From positions 1 to 61,762 of the forward strand of contig NZ_NXLV01000009.1 in NCBI RefSeq assembly GCF_003364205.1: a stretch of DNA of 61,762 nucleotides. The letters are read 5' to 3'. The notes under the pieces are model-generated. The model did no database searches. It was not told the DNA's origin and saw nothing but the letters and a program-made list of their open reading frames with translations. A program made the position numbers and the translations under genes. The DNA is from Helicobacter brantae (GTDB lineage: Bacteria; Campylobacterota; Campylobacteria; Campylobacterales; Helicobacteraceae). How positions within the stretch are numbered: position 1 is the first letter of the stretch; every line of letters begins with the position of its first letter. Positions 48,204 to 57,331 of this stretch are shown piece after piece.

Positions 48204-48845
48204 ATGCAAGAGATTATCAATTTTATCATCGATAGTGTGGGGAGTTTGGGGTATTTGGGGATTTTCATAATGATGTTTTTGGAATCAAGCTTTTTTCCTT
48301 TTCCCTCTGAGGTGGTGATGATACCCGCAGGAGTGTTGGCTTATAGGGGAGAGATGAATATCTATGTAGCGATTGTTTGTGGGATTTTGGGGAGTTTGTG
48401 TGGAGCGTTGTTTAACTACTATCTAGCCCTAAAAATGGGGAGGGCATTTATCATTAGATATGGAAAGTATGTGTTTTTTAGTGAGAGCAGTATGCAAAAA
48501 ATGGAGCAATTTTTTCAAAAACACGGACATATCAGCACATTTGTGGGGCGATTGCTTCCTGCAATCAGACAATATATCTCTTTACCTGCTGGGATTGCTA
48601 AAATGAATTTGGCTAAATTTTGTATCTTTACAAGCCTAGGGGCAGGGATTTGGGTGTGTATTTTGGCTTGGATTGGCTACTCACTTGCAGGAGTGATAGG
48701 AGGTGAGGGGGTTTCGCATTTACTAGAGGGAGAGAATGCTAAACTTTTTAAAGAAAGTATTCATCAGTGGAGTTTGTATATTTTTGGGGCTTTGATTGTG
48801 GTTGTGGGGATTTATTGGTGGAGAAAAAAGAAAAAAAGTGCCTAA
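48204..48845 (+). CDS. DedA/SNARE-associated family membrane protein
   Basis: 213 residues. Family motifs: FLESSFFPFPSEVVMIPAG near the start and HISTFVGRLLPAIRQYISLPAGIAKM with the conserved basic GR-x-x-P-x-R. Four to five membrane segments. DedA proteins flip or move lipid carriers such as undecaprenyl phosphate. Confidence 0.92.
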   Translation: MQEIINFIIDSVGSLGYLGIFIMMFLESSFFPFPSEVVMIPAGVLAYRGEMNIYVAIVCGILGSLCGALFNYYLALKMGRAFIIRYGKYVFFSESSMQKMEQFFQKHGHISTFVGRLLPAIRQYISLPAGIAKMNLAKFCIFTSLGAGIWVCILAWIGYSLAGVIGGEGVSHLLEGENAKLFKESIHQWSLYIFGALIVVVGIYWWRKKKKSA

Positions 48846-48975
48846 AGAAAGATATTGTTCTCAATTTGTTACTAAAAGTAAGAAAAACTTCCTCCCCTTC
48901 AATCGTTTTTGGATAAAATTCCAAAATGCCTAAGATGGTTTCCCATCTCTTGCATACTTTAAACTAGGAGGATAT
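48846..48975 (+). promoter_or_regulatory. nap operon leader
   Basis: A TAAAAT -10 candidate at 48914-48919, then a hairpin with arms AGATGG (48933-48938) and CCATCT (48943-48948) around TTTC, in what would be the 5' UTR, then AGGAGG before the ATG at 48976. Regulator unknown. Confidence 0.45.
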
Positions 48976-51786
48976 ATGTCAAACTTAAATCGTCGTGATT
49001 TTTTAAAGAGTGCGGCTGTTACAAGTGCAGCATTGAGTGCAGGACTTTCTATCCCAAGCACTATGGAAGCAAAAGCCCAAAAAGCAGAGCAAAACTGGAG
49101 ATGGGATAAGGCAACTTGTCGATTCTGTGGGACAGGTTGTGGGATTATGATTGCGACAAAAAACAATAAAATCGTCGCTGTAAAAGGAGATCCACAAGCT
49201 CCTGTAAATAAGGGATTGAATTGTATCAAAGGATATTTTTGTGCCAAGATTATGTATGCACAAGATCGTTTGACAACCCCATTGCTTAGAGTAAATGCCA
49301 AAGGAGAATTTGACAAAAAAGGAAAATTCCAACCTATCAGTTGGCAAAAAGCTTTTGATGTAATGGAAAAGCAATTCAAAAAAGTATATAACCAATATGG
49401 CCCGACAGCGACTATGGTGTTTGGTTCAGGACAATACACAATCCCTGAAGGGTATGCTATCAGCAAACTTATGAAAGCTGGTTTTAGAAGCAACAATATT
49501 GATCCAAACGCAAGACATTGTATGGCAAGTGCTGTGGCAGGATTTATGCAAACATTTGGAATCGATGAACCTGCAGGGTGCTACAATGATATTGAGCTTA
49601 CAGACACAGTGGTAACTTGGGGAGCTAATATGGCTGAAATGCACCCAATCCTTTGGAGTCGTGTAACAGATAGAAAACTTACAAACAAAGACAAAGTCAA
49701 AGTCATCAACCTTTCAACCTATCGCAATAGAACTTCAGATTTGGCTGATATTGAAATCATCTTCAAGCCTCAAACAGATCTAGCGATTTGGAACTACATT
49801 GCAAGAGAAATCGTCTATAACAACCCTCAAGCAATCAACAAAGAGTTTGTAGATAAGCATTGTGTTTTCACAACAGGATTTGTCAATATCGGTTATGGAC
49901 TAAGAGCCAACCCTGATTCTCCTTATGTGAGCAAGGCTGAGAGAGATACAGTAGCAAAAGAAGTAAGTAAGACTATCAGTGCGACTGAGGGAACAACATT
50001 GCAATATCTTGGACTTAAAGTGGGCGATACTTTAAAAATGGATAATGCAGGAAAAGCAGGAGCTCATTGGGAGATTAGCTTTGAAGACTTCAAGAAGGGA
50101 CTAGAGCCTTATACTCTTGATTTTGTCGCTCAAGTGGCAAAAGGCGATGATGATGAGAGCATTGAAGACTTCAAGAAAAAACTCCAAGCTCTAGCAAACT
50201 ACTATATGGAAAAAGATCGCAAAGTAGTCAGTTTCTGGACAATGGGTATGAATCAACACCAAAGAGGAACTTGGGTCAATGAGCAAAGCTATATGGTACA
50301 TATGCTTCTAGGAAAGCAAAGCCAACCTGGAAATGGTGCATTCTCTCTCACAGGACAACCAAGTGCGTGTGGAACAGCTAGAGAGGTAGGAGTATTCTGT
50401 CATCGATTGCCTGCAGATATGGTGGTAGATAATCCAAAGCACAGAGAAATCAGTGAGAAGATTTGGAAAGTCCCTGCAGGAACTCTCAATGGCAAAGTAG
50501 GAGCTCACTATCTTAATGCAATGCGACAGCTTGAGGAAGGAAAAATCAAGTGGGTATGGGTAGCAGTCAATAACCCTTGGCAAAACACAGCAAACCTCAA
50601 CCACTGGATTAAAGCAGCAAGAGAGATGGATAACTTCATTGTAACAAGTGATTGCTACCCAGGGATTTCTGCAAAGATTGCTGACCTTATTTTGCCAAGT
50701 GCAATGATGTATGAGAAGTGGGGAGCTTATGGAAATGCCGAGAGAAGAACACAGCACTGGAGACAACAAGTCGTAGCACCAGGAGAGGCAATGCCTGATA
50801 TTTGGCAAATGACTGAGTTTGCTAAGAGATTCACACTCAAAGAAGTATGGGGCAAAGATTATCCTGAGCTTGGGTTGAAATCTGTTCTCTCTGAAGCAAA
50901 AGCTATGGGATATAAAGAGAGTGATACACTCTATGATGTGCTTTTTGCAAATGCTGATGCTAAGAGCTTTGCTTATGGTAAAGATGAGGTAACTAAAGGA
51001 TTTGAAAACACTGAAGTTCTAGGAGATTTTAGAAAAGTCAAAGGTGGAGATGGTAAGGTTTATAATGGCTGTGGCTTCTTTATCCAAAAATACCTTTGGG
51101 AAGAGTATAGAAAGTTTGGAACAGGACACGGACACGATCTAGCACCATTTAATGTCTATCACTATGTAAGAGGTTTGAGATGGCCTGTGATTGAAGACAA
51201 GAGTGAAAAACTTGGCTGGAAAGAAACATTGTGGAGATTCAATGCAGAGTATGATGTCTATGCCAAAAAAGCCGCGGCTAATGGTGAGAAGTTTGCATTC
51301 TATGGAAACAAAGGCAAGTCTATTCCCAAAGGAAGCCTATCAGCTCCAAGTGCTGAAAAATCAGATATCAACAACAAGGCAAAAATCTTCTTGCGACCCT
51401 ATATGGATCCTTGCGAGATGCCAAATAGTGAGTATCCAATGTGGCTTTGTACAGGGCGTGTGCTAGAGCATTGGCATAGTGGAACAATGACAATGCGTGT
51501 GCCTGAGCTTTATCGAGCTGTGCCTGAAGCACTTTGCTATATGAATGAAAAAGACGCTCAATCAAGAGGATTGAAGCAAGGTGATGTGATTTGGATTGAG
51601 AGTAGAAGAGGAAAAGTCAAAGCAAGAATTGATGTGCGTGGAAGAAATAAGCCACCAAGAGGGCTTATCTATGTGCCTTGGTTTGATGAAAATGTGCTTA
51701 TCAACAAAGTATGTCTTGATTCTACTTGTCCGATTTCTAAGCAAACAGATTTCAAGAAATGTGCTGTAAAAATCTATAAGGCGTAA
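48976..51786 (+). CDS. napA: Periplasmic nitrate reductase, catalytic subunit NapA
   Basis: 936 residues, the long Campylobacterota form. Tat signal ([19 protein letters not shown]), [4Fe-4S] ligands in [12 protein letters not shown] and the more distant NCIKGYF, molybdenum-ligand Cys in [14 protein letters not shown], and the molybdopterin-binding end. Reduces nitrate to nitrite in the periplasm during low-oxygen respiration. First gene of napAGHBF. Distinct from the neutrophil-activating NapA, which is the dps gene below. Confidence 0.97.
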   Translation: MSNLNRRDFLKSAAVTSAALSAGLSIPSTMEAKAQKAEQNWRWDKATCRFCGTGCGIMIATKNNKIVAVKGDPQAPVNKGLNCIKGYFCAKIMYAQDRLTTPLLRVNAKGEFDKKGKFQPISWQKAFDVMEKQFKKVYNQYGPTATMVFGSGQYTIPEGYAISKLMKAGFRSNNIDPNARHCMASAVAGFMQTFGIDEPAGCYNDIELTDTVVTWGANMAEMHPILWSRVTDRKLTNKDKVKVINLSTYRNRTSDLADIEIIFKPQTDLAIWNYIAREIVYNNPQAINKEFVDKHCVFTTGFVNIGYGLRANPDSPYVSKAERDTVAKEVSKTISATEGTTLQYLGLKVGDTLKMDNAGKAGAHWEISFEDFKKGLEPYTLDFVAQVAKGDDDESIEDFKKKLQALANYYMEKDRKVVSFWTMGMNQHQRGTWVNEQSYMVHMLLGKQSQPGNGAFSLTGQPSACGTAREVGVFCHRLPADMVVDNPKHREISEKIWKVPAGTLNGKVGAHYLNAMRQLEEGKIKWVWVAVNNPWQNTANLNHWIKAAREMDNFIVTSDCYPGISAKIADLILPSAMMYEKWGAYGNAERRTQHWRQQVVAPGEAMPDIWQMTEFAKRFTLKEVWGKDYPELGLKSVLSEAKAMGYKESDTLYDVLFANADAKSFAYGKDEVTKGFENTEVLGDFRKVKGGDGKVYNGCGFFIQKYLWEEYRKFGTGHGHDLAPFNVYHYVRGLRWPVIEDKSEKLGWKETLWRFNAEYDVYAKKAAANGEKFAFYGNKGKSIPKGSLSAPSAEKSDINNKAKIFLRPYMDPCEMPNSEYPMWLCTGRVLEHWHSGTMTMRVPELYRAVPEALCYMNEKDAQSRGLKQGDVIWIESRRGKVKARIDVRGRNKPPRGLIYVPWFDENVLINKVCLDSTCPISKQTDFKKCAVKIYKA

Positions 51787-51792
51787 GTCAAA

Positions 51793-52560
51793 GTGGAAAA
51801 ATTCAATCCTGAGAGAAGAAAAACCATACTCAAATGGGTAAGCAGTGCAGGAGCATTGGGCGTGGGAGCAATGGTGTGGAGTGTGTGCCTAAAGGGTGCA
51901 AACAAAGCCGATGCCCTGCGTCCTCCATGTGCAGGAAGTGAGAGTGAGTTTCTTTCAAGTTGCATTCGTTGTGGCTTGTGTGTAGAGGCTTGTCCTTATC
52001 TCACGCTCAAACTTGCAACTCCCTCAAATGGGATAAGTGCAGGGACGCCTTATTTTGAGCCTAGAAAGATTCCTTGCTATATGTGCAAAGACATTCCTTG
52101 TGCTAAGGCTTGTCCTAGTGGAGCACTGGATCTCAAAAGGGTAAGCAAAGAAGGAGGAGAGCCTAATATCAATGAGGCAAAAATGGGTGTAGCAGTGATT
52201 GACACAACCCATTGTATTGCCTATGGTGGGATTCAGTGTGATGCGTGTTATCGTGCGTGTCCTTTGATTGGCAAAGCCATTTATTTGGAGTTTCGCCATA
52301 GCACTTTTACAAATGAGCATTCTGAGCTTTTGCCAATGGTCAATGCTGAGGTTTGCACAGGTTGTGGAATGTGTGAGAGAGCGTGTGTTACAGCTAAGCC
52401 CACTATTAGAGTATTGCCAAGAGAGAAAGTGCTTGGAAGTGTGGGAGAGCATTATATCCGAAGCTGGAAAGAGGGTGATGAGAGTAGAATCTTAGAGAAT
52501 GGCGTTTCTTCATCTCCTAGAAAAGATGCACTAGATTATCTCAATGATGGAGGGTTTTGA
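51793..52560 (+). CDS. napG: Ferredoxin-type protein NapG
   Basis: 255 residues from a GTG at 51793. A twin-arginine leader (ERRKTILKWVSSAGALG) and four [4Fe-4S] motifs (CIRCGLCVEACPY, CYMCKDIPCAKACP, CDACYRACP, CTGCGMCERAC). Partner of NapH in moving quinol electrons to NapB/NapA. Coupled to napH. Confidence 0.94.
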   Translation: MEKFNPERRKTILKWVSSAGALGVGAMVWSVCLKGANKADALRPPCAGSESEFLSSCIRCGLCVEACPYLTLKLATPSNGISAGTPYFEPRKIPCYMCKDIPCAKACPSGALDLKRVSKEGGEPNINEAKMGVAVIDTTHCIAYGGIQCDACYRACPLIGKAIYLEFRHSTFTNEHSELLPMVNAEVCTGCGMCERACVTAKPTIRVLPREKVLGSVGEHYIRSWKEGDESRILENGVSSSPRKDALDYLNDGGF

Positions 52561-53465
52561 TGAGTAAGATTTTGAAAGCAAAATACCTTCTTTTAAGACG
52601 AATGGTGCAACTAGGGATAATGATTCTCTTTGTGTTAGGAAACTATGCACTCTTAGAGCTTAAGACTTCAAATGGTGTGCAAAAAGCAATGCTTCTTAGC
52701 AGTGAGAATGCCACATTTGAAGGTGTGCTTGTAAGCAAAACAAACCTAAGCCATATCCTAAGTGGAGATTTGAGCTTTAGCAAACTCTTTGGCTCTATTC
52801 CACTTAGCGATCCATTTGCGACATTGCAACTCTTTGTCGCAGGGGGAAGCTTGGCATTTGATATTTGGCTAGGGGCTTTGATTGTGAGCCTTTTTTATGG
52901 AATCTTTGTGGGGAGAGCGTATTGTGGTTGGGTTTGCCCTATCAATATGGTTACAGATTTGAGTGCGTGGCTAAGAAGAAGATTTTCTATCACAACGCCC
53001 TTGCTTAATCTCCCTAGAGGGTTTAAATACCTTGTTTTGGCTCTAAGCTTAGTGCTTTCATTCCTCTTTGGGTTTGGAGCATTTGAGGCGATTAGCCCTG
53101 TGTCAATGCTTCATCGAGGCATTATCTTTGGTATGGGGTTTGGAATCTTAGGGGTTGGAGCAATTTTTTTATTTGATTTATTTGTTTTAAAAAATGGCTT
53201 TTGTGGGCATATTTGCCCCATAGGAGCTACTTTTAGCTTGATTGGAAAATTCTCAATCCTCAAAGTCAGACACAAAGTGCAAAACTGCACCAAGTGTATG
53301 AAGTGCATTGAGATTTGTCCTGAAAAGCAAGTCTTGGATATGATTGGAAAAAGAGACGCAAGAGTTACGCAAATGGCGTGTATCAAATGTGGAAGATGCA
53401 TTGAGGTTTGTGGAGATAATGCGTTAGAGTTTAGTATTTTAGGAGGAAAAAATGAAAATGCATAA
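52560..53465 (+). CDS. napH: Quinol dehydrogenase membrane component NapH
   Basis: 301 residues from the ATG at 52560 overlapping the napG stop. Several membrane helices, two cytoplasmic CxxxCP motifs (GWVCPINM, GHICPIGA) and two [4Fe-4S] clusters (CTKCMKCIEICP, CIKCGRCIEVC). The end overlaps napB by 14 bp. Confidence 0.93.
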   Translation: MSKILKAKYLLLRRMVQLGIMILFVLGNYALLELKTSNGVQKAMLLSSENATFEGVLVSKTNLSHILSGDLSFSKLFGSIPLSDPFATLQLFVAGGSLAFDIWLGALIVSLFYGIFVGRAYCGWVCPINMVTDLSAWLRRRFSITTPLLNLPRGFKYLVLALSLVLSFLFGFGAFEAISPVSMLHRGIIFGMGFGILGVGAIFLFDLFVLKNGFCGHICPIGATFSLIGKFSILKVRHKVQNCTKCMKCIEICPEKQVLDMIGKRDARVTQMACIKCGRCIEVCGDNALEFSILGGKNENA

Positions 53466-53967
53466 GATTGCAGTTTTAGGAAGCGTGTTGTTAAGCCTTG
53501 CTTTTGGTGCAAAGGCGATTAGTGATACAGAGTTGGGGTTTAGAAATGTGCCTTTGAATAATGAAGACAAAGTCAAGCTTCAAGAGTTTAAATATGGAGA
53601 TAAAGCACCAGGGGAGAGTCAAGTATTTGATAGAGCATATGAGAATGCTCCTCCGATGATTCCCCACGATGTAGAGGGCTTGACAGATTTTACTCAAAGC
53701 ACAAACCCTTGTCTTGATTGCCATTCACCTGAGGTTGCCAAAGATGTGGGAGCTTTGCCTGTGCCAGAGTCTCACAGATATGATCTAAGAAATGCAAAAG
53801 CAATCACAGATGGAATCTCAGATAGCCGATGGAACTGCACTCAGTGCCACGCTCCTCAAGCTCAAGTGAAACCTTTGGTAGGAAATACTTTCAAGCCTGA
53901 ATATCGCAACAAAAATAGCAAAAACGGCTCTAACCTTCTTGAAGTCATCAATGAGGGCGTGAAGTAA
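53452..53967 (+). CDS. napB: Periplasmic nitrate reductase, di-haem cytochrome NapB
   Basis: 171 residues with a signal peptide (MHKIAVLGSVLLSLAFGAKA) and two CxxCH haem sites (CLDCH, CTQCH). Passes electrons to NapA. It may start at the first or third codon (both ATG). Confidence 0.95.
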   Translation: MKMHKIAVLGSVLLSLAFGAKAISDTELGFRNVPLNNEDKVKLQEFKYGDKAPGESQVFDRAYENAPPMIPHDVEGLTDFTQSTNPCLDCHSPEVAKDVGALPVPESHRYDLRNAKAITDGISDSRWNCTQCHAPQAQVKPLVGNTFKPEYRNKNSKNGSNLLEVINEGVK

Positions 53968-53971
53968 TTTT

Positions 53972-54427
53972 ATGCTGAAGCGTTTTGTGAGAGAGAAAAT
54001 CTTACAAAATATGCCTTATGCGACCTCTGAACTCTCAGAGGTATGCCTAGGGTGCAAATCCCACATTTGTCTAAGTCATTGTCCTGAAAATATCATCACT
54101 CTCAATCCTGATAATCTCCCCACCCTTGATTTCTCCTCTAGTGGTTGTGTGTTTTGTGAGGAGTGTGTGAATGCGTGTTTTGAGGACAATGGAGAACATA
54201 GGGGATTTGATAGAGAAAAGAGTCAAACTCAAGTATTGATGAAAATCTCCCCCAACTCCTGTCTAGCGTGGAATAAATCTATCTGCTACTCTTGTAAAGA
54301 TGTTTGCCCTAAAGAAATCAAATATCTAGGAATGTTTTATCCTGAAATCATTTCTTGTAATGGCTGTGGGTTGTGTATCTCACGCTGCCCGAGTGAGGCG
54401 ATAAAGATACAAAGGAGAGATTCTTAA
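53972..54427 (+). CDS. napF: Ferredoxin-type protein NapF
   Basis: 151 residues, soluble, with Cys-rich cluster motifs (CLGCKSHICLSHCP, CVFCEECVNACF, CYSCKDVCP, CNGCGLCISRCP). NapF is thought to help load the Fe-S cluster of NapA before export. Last nap gene seen; no napL or napD follows. Confidence 0.88.
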   Translation: MLKRFVREKILQNMPYATSELSEVCLGCKSHICLSHCPENIITLNPDNLPTLDFSSSGCVFCEECVNACFEDNGEHRGFDREKSQTQVLMKISPNSCLAWNKSICYSCKDVCPKEIKYLGMFYPEIISCNGCGLCISRCPSEAIKIQRRDS

Positions 54428-54445
54428 TTGGAATACAAATTGCTA
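54428..54445 (+). promoter_or_regulatory. Sigma-54 (RpoN) promoter of the flgI operon
   Basis: TTGGAATACAAATTGCTA has the GG (-24) and GC (-12) dinucleotides with correct 12-bp spacing and fits the RpoN consensus seen in Campylobacterota flagellar genes. It begins right after the napF stop and separates the nap and flagellar units. Confidence 0.8.
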
Positions 54446-54480
54446 GTCTTTGTGTAATTTTCTAGCAAGGAGTGTTTTTG

Positions 54481-55512
54481 ATGAGAAAGGAATCTCTAAA
54501 GAGCATTATTATTTTTTTGGTATTTTCTTCACTTATGTGGGGGCAAAAGATTGGTGATATTGCCAATATCGTGGGTGTGAGGGATAATCAACTCATCGGT
54601 TATGGACTTGTAGTGGGATTGAATGGAAGTGGAGATAAATCTGCTTCAAAATTCACAATGCAAAGCATTGCCAATATGCTCGAATCTGTCAATGTCAAAG
54701 TTTCCCCAAATGATATCAAATCCAAAAATATCGCTGCTGTTATGGTTACAGCTACACTCCCAGCATTTGCTAAGCAAGGAGATAAGCTAGATATAGTGGT
54801 TTCTTCAATCGGTGATGCCAAATCCATCGCAGGAGGAACATTGCTAATGACACCTCTTACAGCAGTAGATGGAAATATCTATGCCCTTGCTCAAGGAGCG
54901 ATTAGTCTAGGAGAGAGTGGCAATCTTTTGAGTGGAAATATCCTAAGTGGGGCAAGTGTGGAGAGAGAGGTGAGTTATGATCTCTACAACAAAGAAAATG
55001 CGATTTTGAGCCTTAAAACTTCAGATTTCCAAAACGCCATTAGAGTGCAAAAAGTGCTTAATGGTGTGTTTGGAGAGAATATCGCCAAAGCTATTGATTC
55101 ACGCACTATTAAGATTGATAAGCCCAAAAATCTAAGTATGATTGAGTTTTTGGCTTTGGTGCAGGAAGTGAATGTGGATTACTCAATGAGAGAGAAAATC
55201 ATCGTAGATGAGCGAAGTGGGACAATCATCGCAGGAGTGGGAATCACAGTTGAGCCAATCGTAGTAACGCACGGAGAGATTACAATCAAAATCACTCAAG
55301 ACACCCTCACAGATCCCAAAGCCACAGATATCGGAGATGGCACGACACTTTCCCCTAGTCAAAATATTATCTCTACAAATGGCAAAAAGCCCACAATCTC
55401 AAGCGTGGTGAGGGCATTGCAGAAAATGGGTGCGACACCTAAGAATATCATCTCCATTTTGAGTGCGATGAAGCAGAGTGGGGCGATTAGTGCAGATTTG
55501 GAAATCGTGTAA
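54481..55512 (+). CDS. flgI: Flagellar P-ring protein FlgI
   Basis: 343 residues from the ATG at 54481, well spaced after AAGGAG; an upstream GTG at 54472 touches the ribosome site. Signal peptide, then RIGDIANIVGVRDNQLIGYGLVVGL-type start (here KIGDIANIVGVRDNQLIGYG) and the conserved GTIIAGVGITVEPI. Forms the periplasmic P ring. First gene behind the sigma-54 promoter. Confidence 0.96.
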   Translation: MRKESLKSIIIFLVFSSLMWGQKIGDIANIVGVRDNQLIGYGLVVGLNGSGDKSASKFTMQSIANMLESVNVKVSPNDIKSKNIAAVMVTATLPAFAKQGDKLDIVVSSIGDAKSIAGGTLLMTPLTAVDGNIYALAQGAISLGESGNLLSGNILSGASVEREVSYDLYNKENAILSLKTSDFQNAIRVQKVLNGVFGENIAKAIDSRTIKIDKPKNLSMIEFLALVQEVNVDYSMREKIIVDERSGTIIAGVGITVEPIVVTHGEITIKITQDTLTDPKATDIGDGTTLSPSQNIISTNGKKPTISSVVRALQKMGATPKNIISILSAMKQSGAISADLEIV

Positions 55513-55521
55513 GGAGAGGGA

Positions 55522-55824
55522 ATGAAAGTAGATACAAGTGTGGCTTTGCAAACTTATCAAAACTCCAAAACCCCAAAAGTGGAGGATTATAAAAATGATG
55601 AGGCTAAACTCAAAGAGCAAACTGATGCGTTTGAGGCATTGATCCTCAAAACTATGCTTTCCACAGCGATAAAAAATGAAGATCCTCTCTATCCCAAAGA
55701 AGCAGGAAGTGATATCTATCACTCAATGTATCTTGACACGCTCTCTGAGAGCCTAAGTGGAAGCTTTGGGTATAGTGAATTATTGCTGGGATACCTCAAA
55801 GAGCAACAAGCAGGGAAGCGATAA
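55522..55824 (+). CDS. flgJ: FlgJ-like rod-binding protein
   Basis: 100 residues corresponding only to the N-terminal rod-binding domain ([32 protein letters not shown]). The muramidase half of enteric FlgJ is absent, as usual in Helicobacter and Campylobacter. Overlaps flgS by one base. Confidence 0.85.
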   Translation: MKVDTSVALQTYQNSKTPKVEDYKNDEAKLKEQTDAFEALILKTMLSTAIKNEDPLYPKEAGSDIYHSMYLDTLSESLSGSFGYSELLLGYLKEQQAGKR

Positions 55825-56831
55825 TGCAAGAGATTTCTCAAGAACTCCTCAACAACCTCTCAAGCCAAGATAAGCAAATCTTCCTCTCCACACTTGGAGA
55901 ACTCATAGAGCAGATTGATGAAGCACAAAAAGAGTTTGTAGAGATAAAGAGCTTATTTGAGGGAGTTTTGGGTGTGCTTCCTCAAGCGTTGTGGGTGCTA
56001 AATGAAGATAATAGCTTTTATTACTTCAACCCTGAGGCAAGCAAAATCTCTTCAATCCTAGAGGGGATTTTGCCACTTAGAGATCCCATAGAAGTGGAGT
56101 TTGAGAGAAATTTTTATCTTATCCAAGGCTCAATTGTAGGGGATAAACAAGTCATCACAGCTACCAATATCACTCATCAAAAACGCCAAGAGCGACTAGC
56201 CTCTATGGGGCAGATTTCAGCTCATTTAGCTCACGAAATCCGCAACCCTGTGGGATCAATCTCCCTGCTAAGCTCTGCACTTCTCAAAAGGGTAGATGTG
56301 GGAAGCAAAAGTATGGTATATGAAATCAAAAAGGCGATTTGGAGGGTGGAGAATATCATCAAAGCAACGCTAATGTTTAGCAAGGGTGTTATGCCTCAAA
56401 AAGATTTCCACTCTTTAGAGAGTATCAAAGAGCATACCCAAGAAATCCTTAATTATAGTAATTGCACTAAGCCTTATAAAATCCTCTTTGATTTCCCTGC
56501 TAGTTCTCAAGTGTGGTGTGATCTCAATCTTTTAGTGATTGTCTTGCAAAACTTCCTCTCAAACGCCCTAGATGCGATAGAAGAGGGGGAATGTGAGGAG
56601 GGGGAGATAAAGCTAGGGTTTAAAGAAGATGATGAGAGCTATACCTTTGCAATCAGCGATAATGGAAAGCCTGTGCAAAATAGCGATATTCTCTTTGAGC
56701 CTTTCAAAACTACTAAACTCAAAGGCACAGGGCTAGGACTCGCACTCTCTAAGCAAATCATTGAAGCACACGAGGGAAGTATAGAGTTTATTGCCTTTCC
56801 TAAGACTTTCATTCTAAAAATAAGAAAGTAA
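55824..56831 (+). CDS. flgS: Flagellar sensor histidine kinase FlgS
   Basis: 335 residues, soluble. PAS-like N-terminal part, H-box with phospho-His near residue 137 (LASMGQISAHLAHEIRNPVGS), N-box (LQNFLSNALDAIEEG), G-boxes (ISDNGKPV, KGTGLGLALSKQ). In Helicobacter/Campylobacter, FlgS phosphorylates FlgR to start sigma-54 flagellar transcription. It lies in an operon that itself carries a sigma-54 promoter. Confidence 0.93.
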   Translation: MQEISQELLNNLSSQDKQIFLSTLGELIEQIDEAQKEFVEIKSLFEGVLGVLPQALWVLNEDNSFYYFNPEASKISSILEGILPLRDPIEVEFERNFYLIQGSIVGDKQVITATNITHQKRQERLASMGQISAHLAHEIRNPVGSISLLSSALLKRVDVGSKSMVYEIKKAIWRVENIIKATLMFSKGVMPQKDFHSLESIKEHTQEILNYSNCTKPYKILFDFPASSQVWCDLNLLVIVLQNFLSNALDAIEEGECEEGEIKLGFKEDDESYTFAISDNGKPVQNSDILFEPFKTTKLKGTGLGLALSKQIIEAHEGSIEFIAFPKTFILKIRK

Positions 56832-56896
56832 ATCAACCCCTTTAAAATCTTAAGCTAGGATTCCTTTGGCGATAAAAATCGTCTAAGGAGGTCATT
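56832..56896 (+). promoter_or_regulatory. dps promoter region
   Basis: Short gap with TAGGAT/GATAAAAAT candidate -10 elements, a small palindrome CGAT-AAA(A)-ATCG, and AAGGAGG before the dps ATG. Peroxide- or iron-dependent control is known for the H. pylori homologue. I cannot assign the site. Confidence 0.35.
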
Positions 56897-57331
56897 ATGA
56901 AAACGATTGAGGCATTAAAGCAATTACAGGCAGATTGTATTGTGTTTGTGATGAAAACACATAACTATCATTGGAATATCAGAGGCTCAAACTTCCCTCA
57001 AACACACGCTAAAACCCAAGAGATATATGAAGAGTTTGCTGAAGTCTTTGATGACTTGGCAGAGAGGATTATCCAGCTTGGAGGAATTCCTTGTGTAACT
57101 CTTGCTGAAGTTTTAAAATTAACAAAGATTAAAGAAGAAAGTAAAACAACTTTTAGCACAGATGAGGTGCTTGATGGAGTTTTGAAAGATTTTGAGTATT
57201 TTGAAAAATCTTTCAAAGAGCTTTCAAACTTAGCTGATAGTGAGAAAGATAGAGTCACTTCAGCGTATGCAGATGAAAAGGTGGCATATTTGCAAAAAAG
57301 CCTTTGGATGCTAAAGGCTCAAAGAGGGTAA
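56897..57331 (+). CDS. dps: Dps ferritin-like protein (neutrophil-activating protein type)
   Basis: 144 residues. Dps ferroxidase ligands: HNYHWNIRG, and FAEVFDDLAERIIQLGGIP. Forms a hollow 12-mer that stores iron and protects DNA. In H. pylori the homologue (HP0243) is the neutrophil-activating protein and follows flgS as here. Ends 13 bp inside the convergent autotransporter gene. Confidence 0.96.
   Translation: MKTIEALKQLQADCIVFVMKTHNYHWNIRGSNFPQTHAKTQEIYEEFAEVFDDLAERIIQLGGIPCVTLAEVLKLTKIKEESKTTFSTDEVLDGVLKDFEYFEKSFKELSNLADSEKDRVTSAYADEKVAYLQKSLWMLKAQRG

Noticed and set aside
48846-48975. Molybdenum-cofactor riboswitch upstream of napA
   Set aside because: Only one small hairpin is visible; the larger conserved multi-helix structure of that riboswitch is not.
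48930-49496. Long minus-strand frame of 188 codons opposite napA
   Set aside because: Lies wholly against the napA start and leader, has no family features, and is explained by codon bias of napA.
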